Positions 9,839 through 17,371 of a DNA stretch of 39,964 nt are shown here, in pieces. Within the stretch, counting starts at the first letter, position 1, and every line of letters starts with the position of its first letter. The position numbers were made by a program, and so were the translations under genes. The stretch lies in contig NZ_JADDIX010000040.1 of assembly GCF_015070855.1 (NCBI RefSeq), forward strand, positions 4,086 through 44,049, written 5' to 3'. Origin of the DNA: Pseudomonas lopnurensis (GTDB lineage Bacteria; Pseudomonadota; Gammaproteobacteria; Pseudomonadales; Pseudomonadaceae). The notes below the pieces were generated by a model. That model did no database searches, was not told the DNA's origin, and was given only the letters and a program-made list of their open reading frames with translations.

Positions 9839-10435
9839 ATGACCAAGCCACAGACCATGCTTCAGCTCAGTGGCCGTAGCTATAACCCGGCAACGCTGGC
9901 GAACGCCACCCTGCTGGTCATCGACGTGCAGGAAGAATACCGCAGCGGTGTCCTTGCCCTGCCTGCCCTGGACCGGGCGTTGCCGGAAATCACTCGGCTG
10001 CTGACTGCCGCGCGCGAAGCCGGCGCACCGATCGTACACGTGCATCACCTGGGCATCAGTGGCGGCCTGTTCGACCCGCAGGGCTTTCGCGGCCAGATCA
10101 TGCCGGAAGCGGCGCCGCAACCCGGTGAAACCGTGGTCGCCAAACGGCTGCCGAACGCCTTTTCCGGCACCGAACTTCACGAGCTGCTACAAAAGATCGG
10201 TCGCCTGGACCTGATCGTCTGTGGATTCATGACCCATTCGAGCGTCAGCACCACCGTACGGGCCGCCAAGGACTACGGCTATCGTTGCACGCTGGTCGAC
10301 AGCGCCTGCGCGACCCGCAACCTGCCCATGGACGATGGCAGCATCGACGCCGAACAGGTGCATCGGATGGAGATGACCATACTGGCCGACAATTTCGCCG
10401 TCTGCGTACCCGACGTCGCGGCGCTGACCCGCTGA
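9839..10435 (+). CDS. Cysteine-hydrolase/isochorismatase-like protein with serine at the nucleophile position
   Basis: The 198-residue product has the alpha/beta fold of the isochorismatase-like hydrolases: VIDVQEEY with the conserved Asp29 and VAKRLPNAFSGTEL with Lys102. The third member of the usual Asp-Lys-Cys triad should fall in the motif GFMTxxCV; here the sequence is GFMTHSSVST, so Ser135 replaces the cysteine. Nicotinamidase, N-carbamoylsarcosine amidase and YcaC relatives use that Cys; true isochorismatases lack it (Gly). The protein may therefore be a non-amidase enzyme or a binding protein. ATG at 9839 has AAGGAG upstream. It is the first of a rightward series with the membrane protein, smrB and folE. 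Substrate unknown. Confidence 0.85.
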   Translation: MTKPQTMLQLSGRSYNPATLANATLLVIDVQEEYRSGVLALPALDRALPEITRLLTAAREAGAPIVHVHHLGISGGLFDPQGFRGQIMPEAAPQPGETVVAKRLPNAFSGTELHELLQKIGRLDLIVCGFMTHSSVSTTVRAAKDYGYRCTLVDSACATRNLPMDDGSIDAEQVHRMEMTILADNFAVCVPDVAALTR

Positions 10436-10512
10436 TGCTCCGCTCCCGCGCCATCGCGTGAACCTGGCGGAGCGCTCCCGGTCATAGCCCAATTCATATA
10501 GAGGTAACCGGA

Positions 10513-10830
10513 ATGAAGCAATCCGACGGTTTCGATGCTCGCCGTCTGCGTCCCCGCGGGCGTGGAGGCTGGCCCTTGCGGCTCGGCGCAGCCCTGGGTG
10601 CCCTGCTTGCGATATCCGGTACTCTACTGACCCTGGCGGGGCTGGCTTCGCTGCTCGGTCGTGGCGAAGCGCTTGGCGCCCTGGGAACGAGCGACTCCGC
10701 CATCATCGCATTGGTACTGGGGCTGATCGTGTTGCTGGTTGGCGTGACCATCTGGCGGAGCTGCCGGCGCCGATTGCGCCAACCGAACGAGCTGAGCATG
10801 GCGCGACACCTGCTGAAGAAACGCGACTGA
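10513..10830 (+). CDS. Small membrane protein, two predicted transmembrane helices
   Basis: Not recognised as a named family. The 105-residue product has a strongly basic N-terminus (RRLRPRGRGG), a hydrophobic segment at about 21-48, a second at about 62-82, and a basic C-terminal tail (RRRLRQ and LLKKRD). By the positive-inside rule both ends should be cytoplasmic. An AGAGGTAACCGGA ribosome-binding site lies just before the ATG at 10513, and codon use resembles the neighbours, so it is probably real. It sits between the hydrolase gene (77 bp upstream) and smrB (63 bp downstream). No function can be assigned. Confidence 0.7.
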   Translation: MKQSDGFDARRLRPRGRGGWPLRLGAALGALLAISGTLLTLAGLASLLGRGEALGALGTSDSAIIALVLGLIVLLVGVTIWRSCRRRLRQPNELSMARHLLKKRD

Positions 10831-10893
10831 GCCAGGAGACTATCCGCCCTGGCAGCCCGACTGGGGTAAACTGGCGTCCTGTCCGGAGGCCCC

Positions 10894-11451
10894 ATGCAAG
10901 ACGACGATTTCTCCCTTTTTCAATCAGCCGTGCGCGGCGTCAAGCCGATCAAGCACGATCGCGCCGAAACCGGCAAACCACCCAGCAATCGTGAGCAGAT
11001 CGCCAACCGGCGCACCAATGCCACCATCAGCAACGAGCAGACCCGCGTCGACGGGCTTTCCGACCAGTTCGTCATCGATGTGGGCGCCGAAGACGAACTC
11101 TACTGGGCACGCGACGGCGTGCAGGATAGCCAGATACGCAAGCTCAAGGCCGGGCAGATCCCCTTCGAAGGCAGCCTCGACCTGCATGGTCTGAGCGTGG
11201 AAAAGGCCCGTGAACAGCTGTGGGACTTCATCGCCGAAGCGACCAGGCTCGAGATCCGCTGCGTTCGCGTCACCCATGGCAAGGCGGCGCGACTGGATGG
11301 CAAGCGCCCGCTGATCAAGAGCCACGTCAATACCTGGTTGCGGCAGCATCCACAGGTGCTGGGGTTCACCTCCTGCCTGCCCCGCCACGGCGGCACCGGA
11401 GCGCTGTATGTGATGCTCAAGCGCACCATGCTGGAAGGCCGCGACGAATGA
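10894..11451 (+). CDS. smrB: Smr-domain endonuclease SmrB-like protein
   Basis: Protein of 185 residues with a C-terminal Smr domain: LDLHG at 95-99, VTHGKAAR near 126-133 and HGGTGALYV at 165-173. The N-terminal extension (about 90 residues, polar and charged) matches the SmrB/YfcN type. In E. coli SmrB binds collided ribosomes and cuts the mRNA between them, starting ribosome rescue; that role is inferred here from family and from the neighbourhood, since prmB lies nearby in the divergent direction as in E. coli. The ATG at 10894 follows GTCCGGAGGCCCC, a good Shine-Dalgarno. folE follows after 105 bp. Confidence 0.9.
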   Translation: MQDDDFSLFQSAVRGVKPIKHDRAETGKPPSNREQIANRRTNATISNEQTRVDGLSDQFVIDVGAEDELYWARDGVQDSQIRKLKAGQIPFEGSLDLHGLSVEKAREQLWDFIAEATRLEIRCVRVTHGKAARLDGKRPLIKSHVNTWLRQHPQVLGFTSCLPRHGGTGALYVMLKRTMLEGRDE

Positions 11452-11556
11452 CCGAACCCTGCGCGCCGGCCTCGGCATGGCGCTCCGCACTTGCCAGCGG
11501 AGCGGCCGCCACCTACCCTTCGCGTTCGCGCCCCATGAAGCCTGACAGGTAGTTCA

Positions 11557-12102
11557 ATGTCCCTGGAACAACACTACACCGAGATCCTTGGCCAACTCGG
11601 CGAGGACGTCACCCGCGAGGGTCTGCTCGACACGCCAAAACGCGCCGCCAAAGCCATGCAGTACCTGTGCAAGGGTTACCAGCAGACGCTCGAGGAAGTC
11701 ACCAACGGCGCATTGTTCAGCTCCGACAACAGCGAGATGGTGCTGGTCAAGAACATCGAGCTGTATTCGCTGTGCGAGCACCATATGCTGCCCTTCATCG
11801 GCAAGGCCCATGTGGCCTACCTGCCCAATGGCAAGGTGCTCGGGCTGTCGAAGGTCGCCCGGATCGTCGACATGTATGCGCGCCGCCTGCAGATCCAGGA
11901 GAACCTGACCCGCGAAATCGCCGACGCGATACAGCAGGTTACCGGGGCGTCCGGAGTTGCCGTGGTCATCGAAGCCCAGCACATGTGCATGATGATGCGC
12001 GGCGTCGAGAAGCAGAACTCGTCGATGGTCACCTCGGTGATGCTTGGCCAGTTCCGCGAGAATGCGGCGACCCGCAGCGAATTTCTCGGATTGGTCAAAT
12101 AG
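11557..12102 (+). CDS. folE: GTP cyclohydrolase I
   Basis: Converts GTP to dihydroneopterin triphosphate, the first step of folate synthesis. The 181-residue sequence carries LCEHHMLPF (72-80) with zinc ligands Cys73 and His76, and [11 protein letters not shown] (139-149) with the third ligand Cys144, so it is the zinc-dependent type IA enzyme. [17 protein letters not shown] and QENLTREIA are further family motifs. Pseudomonads often have more than one folE paralogue, which cannot be judged here. The stop codon directly touches a tandem-repeat element (12103-12190) that lies between this gene and the convergent glutathione transferase gene. Confidence 0.95.
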   Translation: MSLEQHYTEILGQLGEDVTREGLLDTPKRAAKAMQYLCKGYQQTLEEVTNGALFSSDNSEMVLVKNIELYSLCEHHMLPFIGKAHVAYLPNGKVLGLSKVARIVDMYARRLQIQENLTREIADAIQQVTGASGVAVVIEAQHMCMMMRGVEKQNSSMVTSVMLGQFRENAATRSEFLGLVK

Positions 12103-12190
12103 GCTGGAGGCTGGAGGCTGGAGGAAGAATCGAGCAGATTCTCAGGCGTTCAAGGATTGCCCCCTGCCGCCCGTCCAGCCTCAAGCCTCC
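12103..12190. repeat. Heptamer tandem repeat with inverted partner (locus 1)
   Basis: Three perfect copies of GCTGGAG run from 12103 to 12123, immediately after the folE stop codon. At 12174-12190 the complementary series TCCAGCCTCAAGCCTCC occurs, so the transcript can fold into a long hairpin. It separates the convergent genes folE and the transferase and may act as a terminator. Related arrays occur at 20741-20817 and 25990-26106. Confidence 0.75.
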
Positions 12191-12210
12191 GGCCGCCTTT
12201 GCCGTCCGTT

Positions 12211-12813
12211 TTAATCGAACATGCCCACGTGCCGCGGGTGACTGGCGACACGCTGCAACCATGCGCGAATCGCCGGATAGTCGTCGAGCTGGAAGCCACC
12301 CTCCTCGGCAACATGGGTGTAGGCGTACAGCGCAACGTCGGCAATCGAGTAATGCTCGCCCACCAGGTAAGGCGTTCGCAGCAACTGCTGCTCCATCACG
12401 TTCAGCGCGTGGTAGCCATCTAGCTGCTTGGCCTCGTATTCCTCGCGACGTTCCTCGGGCATGCCAAGGTAGACCTTGATATAGCGCGCCACGGCGATGT
12501 AGGGCTCATGGCTGTACTGCTCGAAGAACTGCCACTGCAGCACCTGGGTACGCAGCCGCGGGTCGCTGGGCAGAAACTCGCTGCCTTCGGCGAGATAGTT
12601 CAGGATCGCATTGGACTCCCACAGGCAGGAGCCGTCCTCGAGCTCCAGCACCGGGATCTTGCCGTTCGGATTCTTCTTCAGGAACTCCTCCGAACGTGTC
12701 TCGCCACGCAGGATGTTTACCGGAATCCATTCGTACGGTTTGTCGAGCAGGTGCAGCAACAGCTTGATCTTGTAGCAATTACCCGACCGGTAATCACCAT
12801 AGACTTTCAACAT
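12211..12813 (-). CDS. Glutathione S-transferase family protein
   Basis: Protein of 200 residues with the two GST domains: a thioredoxin-like N-domain (about 1-80) containing NPNGKIPVLELEDG and the glutathione-gamma-glutamyl contact WESNAI, and an all-helical C-domain containing VGEHYSIADVALYAYTHV, the GST N-capping motif. SGNCYKIKL near residues 10-18 offers a serine or cysteine at the catalytic position, as in bacterial beta/theta-like classes. A GGAGGGGGTC ribosome-binding site precedes the ATG. It stands alone between a repeat and a MITE-like element, convergent with folE. Physiological substrate not predictable. Confidence 0.9.
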   Translation of the reverse strand: MLKVYGDYRSGNCYKIKLLLHLLDKPYEWIPVNILRGETRSEEFLKKNPNGKIPVLELEDGSCLWESNAILNYLAEGSEFLPSDPRLRTQVLQWQFFEQYSHEPYIAVARYIKVYLGMPEERREEYEAKQLDGYHALNVMEQQLLRTPYLVGEHYSIADVALYAYTHVAEEGGFQLDDYPAIRAWLQRVASHPRHVGMFD

Positions 12814-12857
12814 GACCCCCTCCGATTCGCCCGCCCCACGCGGGCAGCTGTGAAGCC

Positions 12858-13017
12858 AATGGCCTGTGCGGTTAGTTGGTTAACTCAAATTCGGATGATC
12901 AGGATTCCAAGACAAGGCGCTGCGACGAGTCATAGCGGGCTATGGCAAGGAGCAGTAACGCCGTATCGGAGCCCTGAGCGCCGAAATTGACCAACTAAAC
13001 TGACCAAACAGGCCATT
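12858..13017. mobile_element. MITE-like palindromic element, about 160 bp
   Basis: Terminal inverted repeats are visible: AATGGCCTGT (12858-12867) against ACAGGCCATT (13008-13017), and just inside TTAGTTGGT (12872-12880) against ACCAACTAA (12990-12998). The centre has a small hairpin, CATAGC/GCTATG (12931-12944). It has no coding capacity. The inner sequence resembles intergenic repeats I remember from other Pseudomonas genomes. Its right end covers the first two bases of the TTA that is the aminotransferase stop codon. No clear target-site duplication is visible. Confidence 0.6.
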
Positions 13018-14182
13018 AGGCCGCCTCCAACTCAATGGCCTGGCGAACGACGCCGGCCAGTCTGCGCAACCCCTCGCCCAATCGTTCGGGCGCGACGTGA
13101 CTGAAGTTCAGCCGCAGATAGCCTGGATTGGCGTCCGGATCGACGAAAAACGGCTCGCCCGGCATGAACACGACATCCTGCGCCAACGCCTGCTTGAGCA
13201 GCGTCCGCGTATCCAGCGGCTGTTTGAGCGTCAGCCAGAAGAACAGTCCGCCTTGCGGCGTTTCCCAGCTCGCCAGATCGCCGAAATGTTCCATCAGCGC
13301 GGCCTGCATGGCATCGCGGCGAATGCGGTAGAAATCGCGCAGCTGCGTCAGGTGCGCCTGATACTCGGGGCTGCCCAGCCACTGCAGCGCCTGCCATTGG
13401 CCTATGCGGTTGGTATGCAAATCGGCTGACTGCTTCAGCCGCAGCAGATAGGGGTACAGATCCGGCGAGGCGATCAGATAGCCCACGCGCAGGCCGGGCA
13501 ACAGGGTCTTGGAAACCGTACCGGTATAGATCCAGCTGGCCCGCTTCAGCCGCGTCACGATCGGTGTCGCACTGCCCTGATCGAATACCAGGTCGCGATA
13601 TGGCTCATCCTCCAGCAGCGTCACGCCGAACTCGTCCAGCAGGGCGGCCACGGCGTCGCGCTTGGCTTCGCTGTAGCGCACCGCCGAAGGGTTCTGGAAG
13701 GTCGGGATCAGATAGGCGAAAGCCGGTTTTCGCCGTTCCAGCGTTTCGCGCAGCGCATGCAGCTGCGGGCCGTCCGTCTCCTGCGCAACCGCCAGGCATT
13801 CGGCGCCGAACAGCTGAAACGCCTGCAGAGCGGCCAGGTAGGTCGGCGCCTCGACCAGGACCTCGGTCCCCGGATCGATGAACAGCTTCGACACCAGATC
13901 CAGCGTCTGTTGCGACCCGCTGACGATCAGCACCTGGCTCGCCTCGCAGGCGATGCCCAGTGCACGGGCATCGGCCGCAATGGCTTCGCGCAGGGCGGGC
14001 TCGCCTTCGCTCATGCCGTACTGCCCCATGCTCGCGGGCAGATCGGCCCAGTCGACCCGGGGCAGCATCGGCTCGGCCGGCAGGCCGCCGGCGAAGGACA
14101 TCACCTCCGGGCGCTGCGCCGCCGCGAGGATTTCACGAATGAGTGAGCTTTTAAGACGACTGATGCGTTCGGAGAAGGCCAT
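13016..14182 (-). CDS. PLP-dependent aminotransferase, fold type I (2-aminoadipate/aromatic aminotransferase-like)
   Basis: Free-standing enzyme of 388 residues in the MocR/LysN-like aminotransferase branch, without a DNA-binding domain. Visible cofactor residues are the GSQQ phosphate contact at 89-92, Asn164 in FQNPS, Asp192 and Tyr195 in EDEPYRD, Lys225 in GTVSKTLLPG (Schiff base) and Arg232. The ATG at 14182 (MAFSERI) is preferred; another ATG lies two codons upstream. The divergent marR gene and the operator pair between them suggest that the regulator controls this enzyme. Substrate is not determined; close families act on 2-aminoadipate, branched-chain or aromatic amino acids. The stop codon lies at the edge of the MITE-like element. 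Confidence 0.88.
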   Translation of the reverse strand: MAFSERISRLKSSLIREILAAAQRPEVMSFAGGLPAEPMLPRVDWADLPASMGQYGMSEGEPALREAIAADARALGIACEASQVLIVSGSQQTLDLVSKLFIDPGTEVLVEAPTYLAALQAFQLFGAECLAVAQETDGPQLHALRETLERRKPAFAYLIPTFQNPSAVRYSEAKRDAVAALLDEFGVTLLEDEPYRDLVFDQGSATPIVTRLKRASWIYTGTVSKTLLPGLRVGYLIASPDLYPYLLRLKQSADLHTNRIGQWQALQWLGSPEYQAHLTQLRDFYRIRRDAMQAALMEHFGDLASWETPQGGLFFWLTLKQPLDTRTLLKQALAQDVVFMPGEPFFVDPDANPGYLRLNFSHVAPERLGEGLRRLAGVVRQAIELEAA

Positions 14183-14214
14183 TTCCATACCAGATGCGAG
14201 GTGGCGCAAAATAA

Positions 14215-14271
14215 GTCAAAATTCTTGACCGAAATTACGCCTCTCACGACAAATACGTCAATATGCCTGAC
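14215..14271. promoter_or_regulatory. Twin MarR-type operators and promoter between aminotransferase and marR
   Basis: Two copies of the inverted repeat GTCAA-N5-YTGAC are present: GTCAAAATTCTTGAC at 14215-14229 and GTCAATATGCCTGAC at 14257-14271. Their centres are 42 bp apart, four helical turns, so both lie on one DNA face. The first contains TTGACC (14225-14230), a possible -35 for marR with ACAAAT 18 bp later; the second covers the marR start codon (14263). This layout suits autorepression and control of the divergent gene. Confidence 0.6.
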
Positions 14272-14706
14272 CTAAAAAAAAGCGCCGTGCAACGGCGGAT
14301 AATGGAAAGCTTCTTCCTTGGCTACCAGGCCTTCACCGCCAAGCCCGACGAGATGCTGGCACGCCGAGGGCTATCGCGAGTGCATCACCGCATCCTGTTC
14401 TTCATCGCCAGCTATCCCGACCTCAGCGTCAAGGAGTTGCTGGGCTACCTGGGCGTCTCCAAACAGGCGCTGAACACGCCTTTGCGCCAGTTGCTCGAGA
14501 TGCATCTGGTGGAAAGCCTGACCGCCGAGGATGACAAGCGCAAGCGCATGCTGCGCTTCACCGCCGAAGGCGCGAAACTGGAACAGGCCCTGCGTCGGGA
14601 ACAGGTACGGCTGCTGCAACGGGCGTTCGACGAGACCGGCGAACAGGCGGTCGAGGGTTGGCTGGCGGTGAACCAGGCACTGGCACTCGACAGAGGTCGA
14701 GGCTAG
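14263..14706 (+). CDS. MarR-family transcriptional regulator
   Basis: The 147-residue product has the winged-helix layout of MarR proteins: an N-terminal dimerisation helix, helices near HHRILFFIASYPDLSVKEL, the recognition region GVSKQALNTPLRQLLEM (about residues 64-80), a wing with AEDDKRKRMLRFT (about 86-98) and C-terminal dimer helices. MarR proteins usually repress a divergent gene and themselves and are released by small ligands. It is divergent from the aminotransferase and two matching palindromes lie between the starts. The ligand is unknown. A terminator shared with rpsA follows at 14768. Confidence 0.9.
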   Translation: MPDLKKSAVQRRIMESFFLGYQAFTAKPDEMLARRGLSRVHHRILFFIASYPDLSVKELLGYLGVSKQALNTPLRQLLEMHLVESLTAEDDKRKRMLRFTAEGAKLEQALRREQVRLLQRAFDETGEQAVEGWLAVNQALALDRGRG

Positions 14707-14767
14707 TCGCCGGCGGGCTGCGGTTGGCGCACACCCTAAGGCCTGTACGGCACACAGCCACAAAAAA

Positions 14768-14789
14768 GGGCGACCGAAGTCGCCCTTTT
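14768..14789. terminator. Bidirectional intrinsic terminator between marR and rpsA
   Basis: GGGCGAC (14768-14774), the loop CGAA and GTCGCCC (14779-14785) form a perfect stem flanked by six A on the left and TTTT on the right, so it can end transcription from marR (+) and from rpsA (-). Confidence 0.9.
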
Positions 14790-14805
14790 CATGAAGAACC
14801 GGAAC

Positions 14806-16488
14806 TTAGTTCTGGTTTTCCATCTGAGCACGGATCAGATCACCAATGGTGGTCGGGCCGGTGCTTTCCACTTCCTGCTTGGTGCGCAGCTCCTTCATCG
14901 CATCCTTTTCGTCTTCGACGTCCTTGGACTTGATGGAGAGACTGATCACGCGGGACTTGCGGTCGATGCTGATGATCTTGGCTTCGACTTCGTCGCCTTC
15001 CTTCAGCACGTTACGCGCATCTTCAACGCGGTCGCGGCTGATTTCGGAAGCCTTCAGAGTGGCCTCGATATCGTTGCCCAGGTCGATGATCGCGCCCTTG
15101 GCGTCAACTTCCTTGACGGTACCGCGCACGATGCTGCCCTTGTCGTTCACAGCGGCGTAGTTGGAGAACGGATCGTCTTCCAGCTGCTTGATGCCCAGGG
15201 AGATGCGCTCGCGCTCCGGGTCGACCGAGAGAATGACGGTGTCCAGCTCGTCGCCCTTCTTGAAGCGGCGAACGGCTTCTTCACCCGGCTCGTTCCAGGA
15301 GATATCGGACAGGTGAACCAGACCGTCGATGCCGCCGTCCAGACCGATGAAGATACCGAAATCGGTGATCGACTTGATGGTGCCGGAGATGCGGTCGCCC
15401 TTGTTGAACTGGCTGGAGAAGTCTTCCCACGGGTTGGACTTGCACTGCTTGATGCCCAGGGAAATACGACGACGCTCTTCGTCGATGTCCAGAACCATGA
15501 CTTCCACTTCGTCGCCGACCTGTACGACCTTCGACGGGTGGATGTTCTTGTTGGTCCAGTCCATTTCGGAGACGTGCACCAGGCCTTCGACGCCCTCTTC
15601 CAGCTCGGCGAAGCAGCCGTAGTCGGTGAGGTTGGTGACGCGGGCCATGACGCGGGTGTTTTCCGGGTAACGGGCCTTGATGGCAACCCATGGGTCTTCG
15701 CCCAGCTGCTTCAGACCCAGGGAGACGCGGTTGCGCTCGCGGTCGAACTTCAGCACCTTGACGTCGATCTCGTCGCCGACGTTGACGATTTCCGACGGAT
15801 GCTTGATGCGCTTCCAGGCCATGTCGGTGATGTGCAGCAGGCCGTCCACGCCGCCCAGGTCGACGAACGCGCCGTAGTCGGTGAGGTTCTTGACGATACC
15901 CTTGACTTGCTGGCCTTCCTGCAGCGATTCCAGCAGCGCTTCGCGCTCGGCGCTGTTCTCGGCTTCCAGGACGCTACGACGGGAAACGACAACGTTGTTG
16001 CGCTTCTGGTCCAGCTTGATGACCTTGAACTCGAGTTCCTTGCCTTCCAGGTGCGTGGTGTCGCGCACGGGGCGGACATCGACCAGGGAGCCCGGCAGGA
16101 ACGCACGAATGCCGTTGACGTCGACGGTGAAGCCACCCTTGACCTTGCCGTTGATGACACCCTTGACCACTTCTTCTGCAGCGAAAGCCGCTTCCAGAAC
16201 AATCCAGGATTCCGCGCGCTTGGCCTTTTCACGGGACAGCTTGGTTTCGCCAAAGCCATCTTCAACCGCGTCCAGAGCAACGTGGACCTCGTCACCCACA
16301 CTGATGGTCAGCTCGCCCTGCTCATTGTAGAACTGCTCGACCGGGATGACGCCCTCGGACTTGAGGCCCGCATGTACGGTGACCCAGTCACCGTCGATGT
16401 CGACCACGATACCGGTGATGATGGCGCCCGGCTGCATGTCGAGGGATTTCAGGCTTTCTTCAAAAAGTTCTGCGAAGCTTTCGCTCAT
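14806..16488 (-). CDS. rpsA: 30S ribosomal protein S1
   Basis: Protein of 560 residues with six S1 RNA-binding repeats; it recruits mRNA to the 30S subunit and is essential for initiation on structured leaders. Repeats 3-6 show the canonical GxVKxxxxFGxFV(D/G)L pattern (for example [15 protein letters not shown] and [15 protein letters not shown]), while repeats 1-2 are more diverged, as in E. coli. The start is the ATG at 16488 ([13 protein letters not shown]), not the upstream in-frame one. It is the last gene after cmk but separated by a terminator, so it has its own promoter. In P. aeruginosa and E. coli ihfB follows rpsA; here a terminator and the convergent marR follow instead. Confidence 0.97.
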   Translation of the reverse strand: MSESFAELFEESLKSLDMQPGAIITGIVVDIDGDWVTVHAGLKSEGVIPVEQFYNEQGELTISVGDEVHVALDAVEDGFGETKLSREKAKRAESWIVLEAAFAAEEVVKGVINGKVKGGFTVDVNGIRAFLPGSLVDVRPVRDTTHLEGKELEFKVIKLDQKRNNVVVSRRSVLEAENSAEREALLESLQEGQQVKGIVKNLTDYGAFVDLGGVDGLLHITDMAWKRIKHPSEIVNVGDEIDVKVLKFDRERNRVSLGLKQLGEDPWVAIKARYPENTRVMARVTNLTDYGCFAELEEGVEGLVHVSEMDWTNKNIHPSKVVQVGDEVEVMVLDIDEERRRISLGIKQCKSNPWEDFSSQFNKGDRISGTIKSITDFGIFIGLDGGIDGLVHLSDISWNEPGEEAVRRFKKGDELDTVILSVDPERERISLGIKQLEDDPFSNYAAVNDKGSIVRGTVKEVDAKGAIIDLGNDIEATLKASEISRDRVEDARNVLKEGDEVEAKIISIDRKSRVISLSIKSKDVEDEKDAMKELRTKQEVESTGPTTIGDLIRAQMENQN

Positions 16489-16507
16489 GTTGATTCCTGC
16501 TGTTTTC

Positions 16508-16548
16508 GGGCGAGGATCCGCCCAATCTCCACATTCCAGACAATGTGG
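16508..16548 (-). promoter_or_regulatory. Structured 5' leader of rpsA
   Basis: Two short hairpins lie in the leader: CCACATT/AATGTGG (16529-16548) and GGGCG/CGCCC (16508-16523). No strong Shine-Dalgarno is seen before the start codon. In E. coli the rpsA leader also folds into successive hairpins, lacks a good Shine-Dalgarno and mediates feedback by free S1; the same control is inferred here. Confidence 0.5.
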
Positions 16549-16560
16549 GTTCATTCATAT

Positions 16561-16602
16561 AAAAAAAGGCCTGTGGGACTGGATCTGGTCTCCCACATGC
16601 CT
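16561..16602 (-). terminator. Intrinsic terminator between cmk and rpsA
   Basis: On the minus strand AGGCATGTGGGA (16602-16591) pairs with TCCCACAGGCCT (16578-16567) with one mismatch and is followed by a run of U (16567-16561). It ends the upstream cmk transcript, or attenuates it before rpsA. The gap 16603-16681 shows nothing else. Confidence 0.88.
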
Positions 16603-16681
16603 CCTTGTTAACAGCCCGATGCAAGCAGCGCGTCGGCCCCGCTTGCCATCCAGGCTGTCTGGCCGCCTTTCGGCGTTCCGA

Positions 16682-17371
16682 TCATCCGGCGAAATCGCGG
16701 CTGGCGACTTCGCTCAGGATTCTTTCCAGCACCTGCTCGATGGAGAGTGTAGTGGAATCCAGCTGAACCGCATCTGCTGCCGGTTTCAACGGTGCCACGC
16801 TACGTTGGGTGTCACGCTCGTCGCGCGCCCGAATCTCCTCAAGAAGACTCGCGAGATTAACATCATCACCCCGCGCCTTCAACTGCAAGAAGCGTCTGCG
16901 TGCGCGCTCCTCGGCACTGGCGGTGAGGAATATCTTCAACGGCGCATCGGGGAACACCACCGTGCCCATGTCACGCCCATCGGCCACCAGACCGGGCGCT
17001 TCGCGAAACGCCTTCTGCCGCTGCAGCAATGCCGTACGCACCACCGGCAACGCGGCCACCTGCGAGGCTCCGGCGCCGACCTGCTCGTTGCGAATGGCCT
17101 CGGTCACGTCCTCACCCTCGAGGATGATGACCATCCCGTGGCCGTCGCGTGCCGCGCCGAATTGCACATCGAGATGCTCGGCGAGCACCTTGAGCGCTTC
17201 CTCGTTGGTCAGGTCGACCCCATGGTTACGCGCGGCGAAGGCCAGCAGGCGGTACAGCGCGCCCGAGTCGAGGAAATTCCAGCCGAGCTTGCCAGCGAGC
17301 AGCGCGGCGACCGTGCCCTTGCCCGAACCGCTCGGGCCGTCGATGGTGATGACCGGCACTGGCCTGATCAT
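16682..17371 (-). CDS. cmk: Cytidylate kinase
   Basis: Phosphorylates CMP and dCMP with ATP. The 229-residue product starts with the P-loop [10 protein letters not shown] (11-20), followed by the CMP-binding FLDSGALYR, the [18 protein letters not shown] segment ([14 protein letters not shown]) and the lid region [13 protein letters not shown]. Its ATG overlaps the stop of the tyrA-aroA gene by four bases (ATGA), so it is translationally coupled to the upstream aromatic gene. A terminator follows before rpsA. Confidence 0.96.
   Translation of the reverse strand: MIRPVPVITIDGPSGSGKGTVAALLAGKLGWNFLDSGALYRLLAFAARNHGVDLTNEEALKVLAEHLDVQFGAARDGHGMVIILEGEDVTEAIRNEQVGAGASQVAALPVVRTALLQRQKAFREAPGLVADGRDMGTVVFPDAPLKIFLTASAEERARRRFLQLKARGDDVNLASLLEEIRARDERDTQRSVAPLKPAADAVQLDSTTLSIEQVLERILSEVASRDFAG

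Noticed and set aside
12103..12190. CRISPR-like array
   Set aside because: Units are 7 bp and contiguous, with no spacers of constant length and no cas genes.
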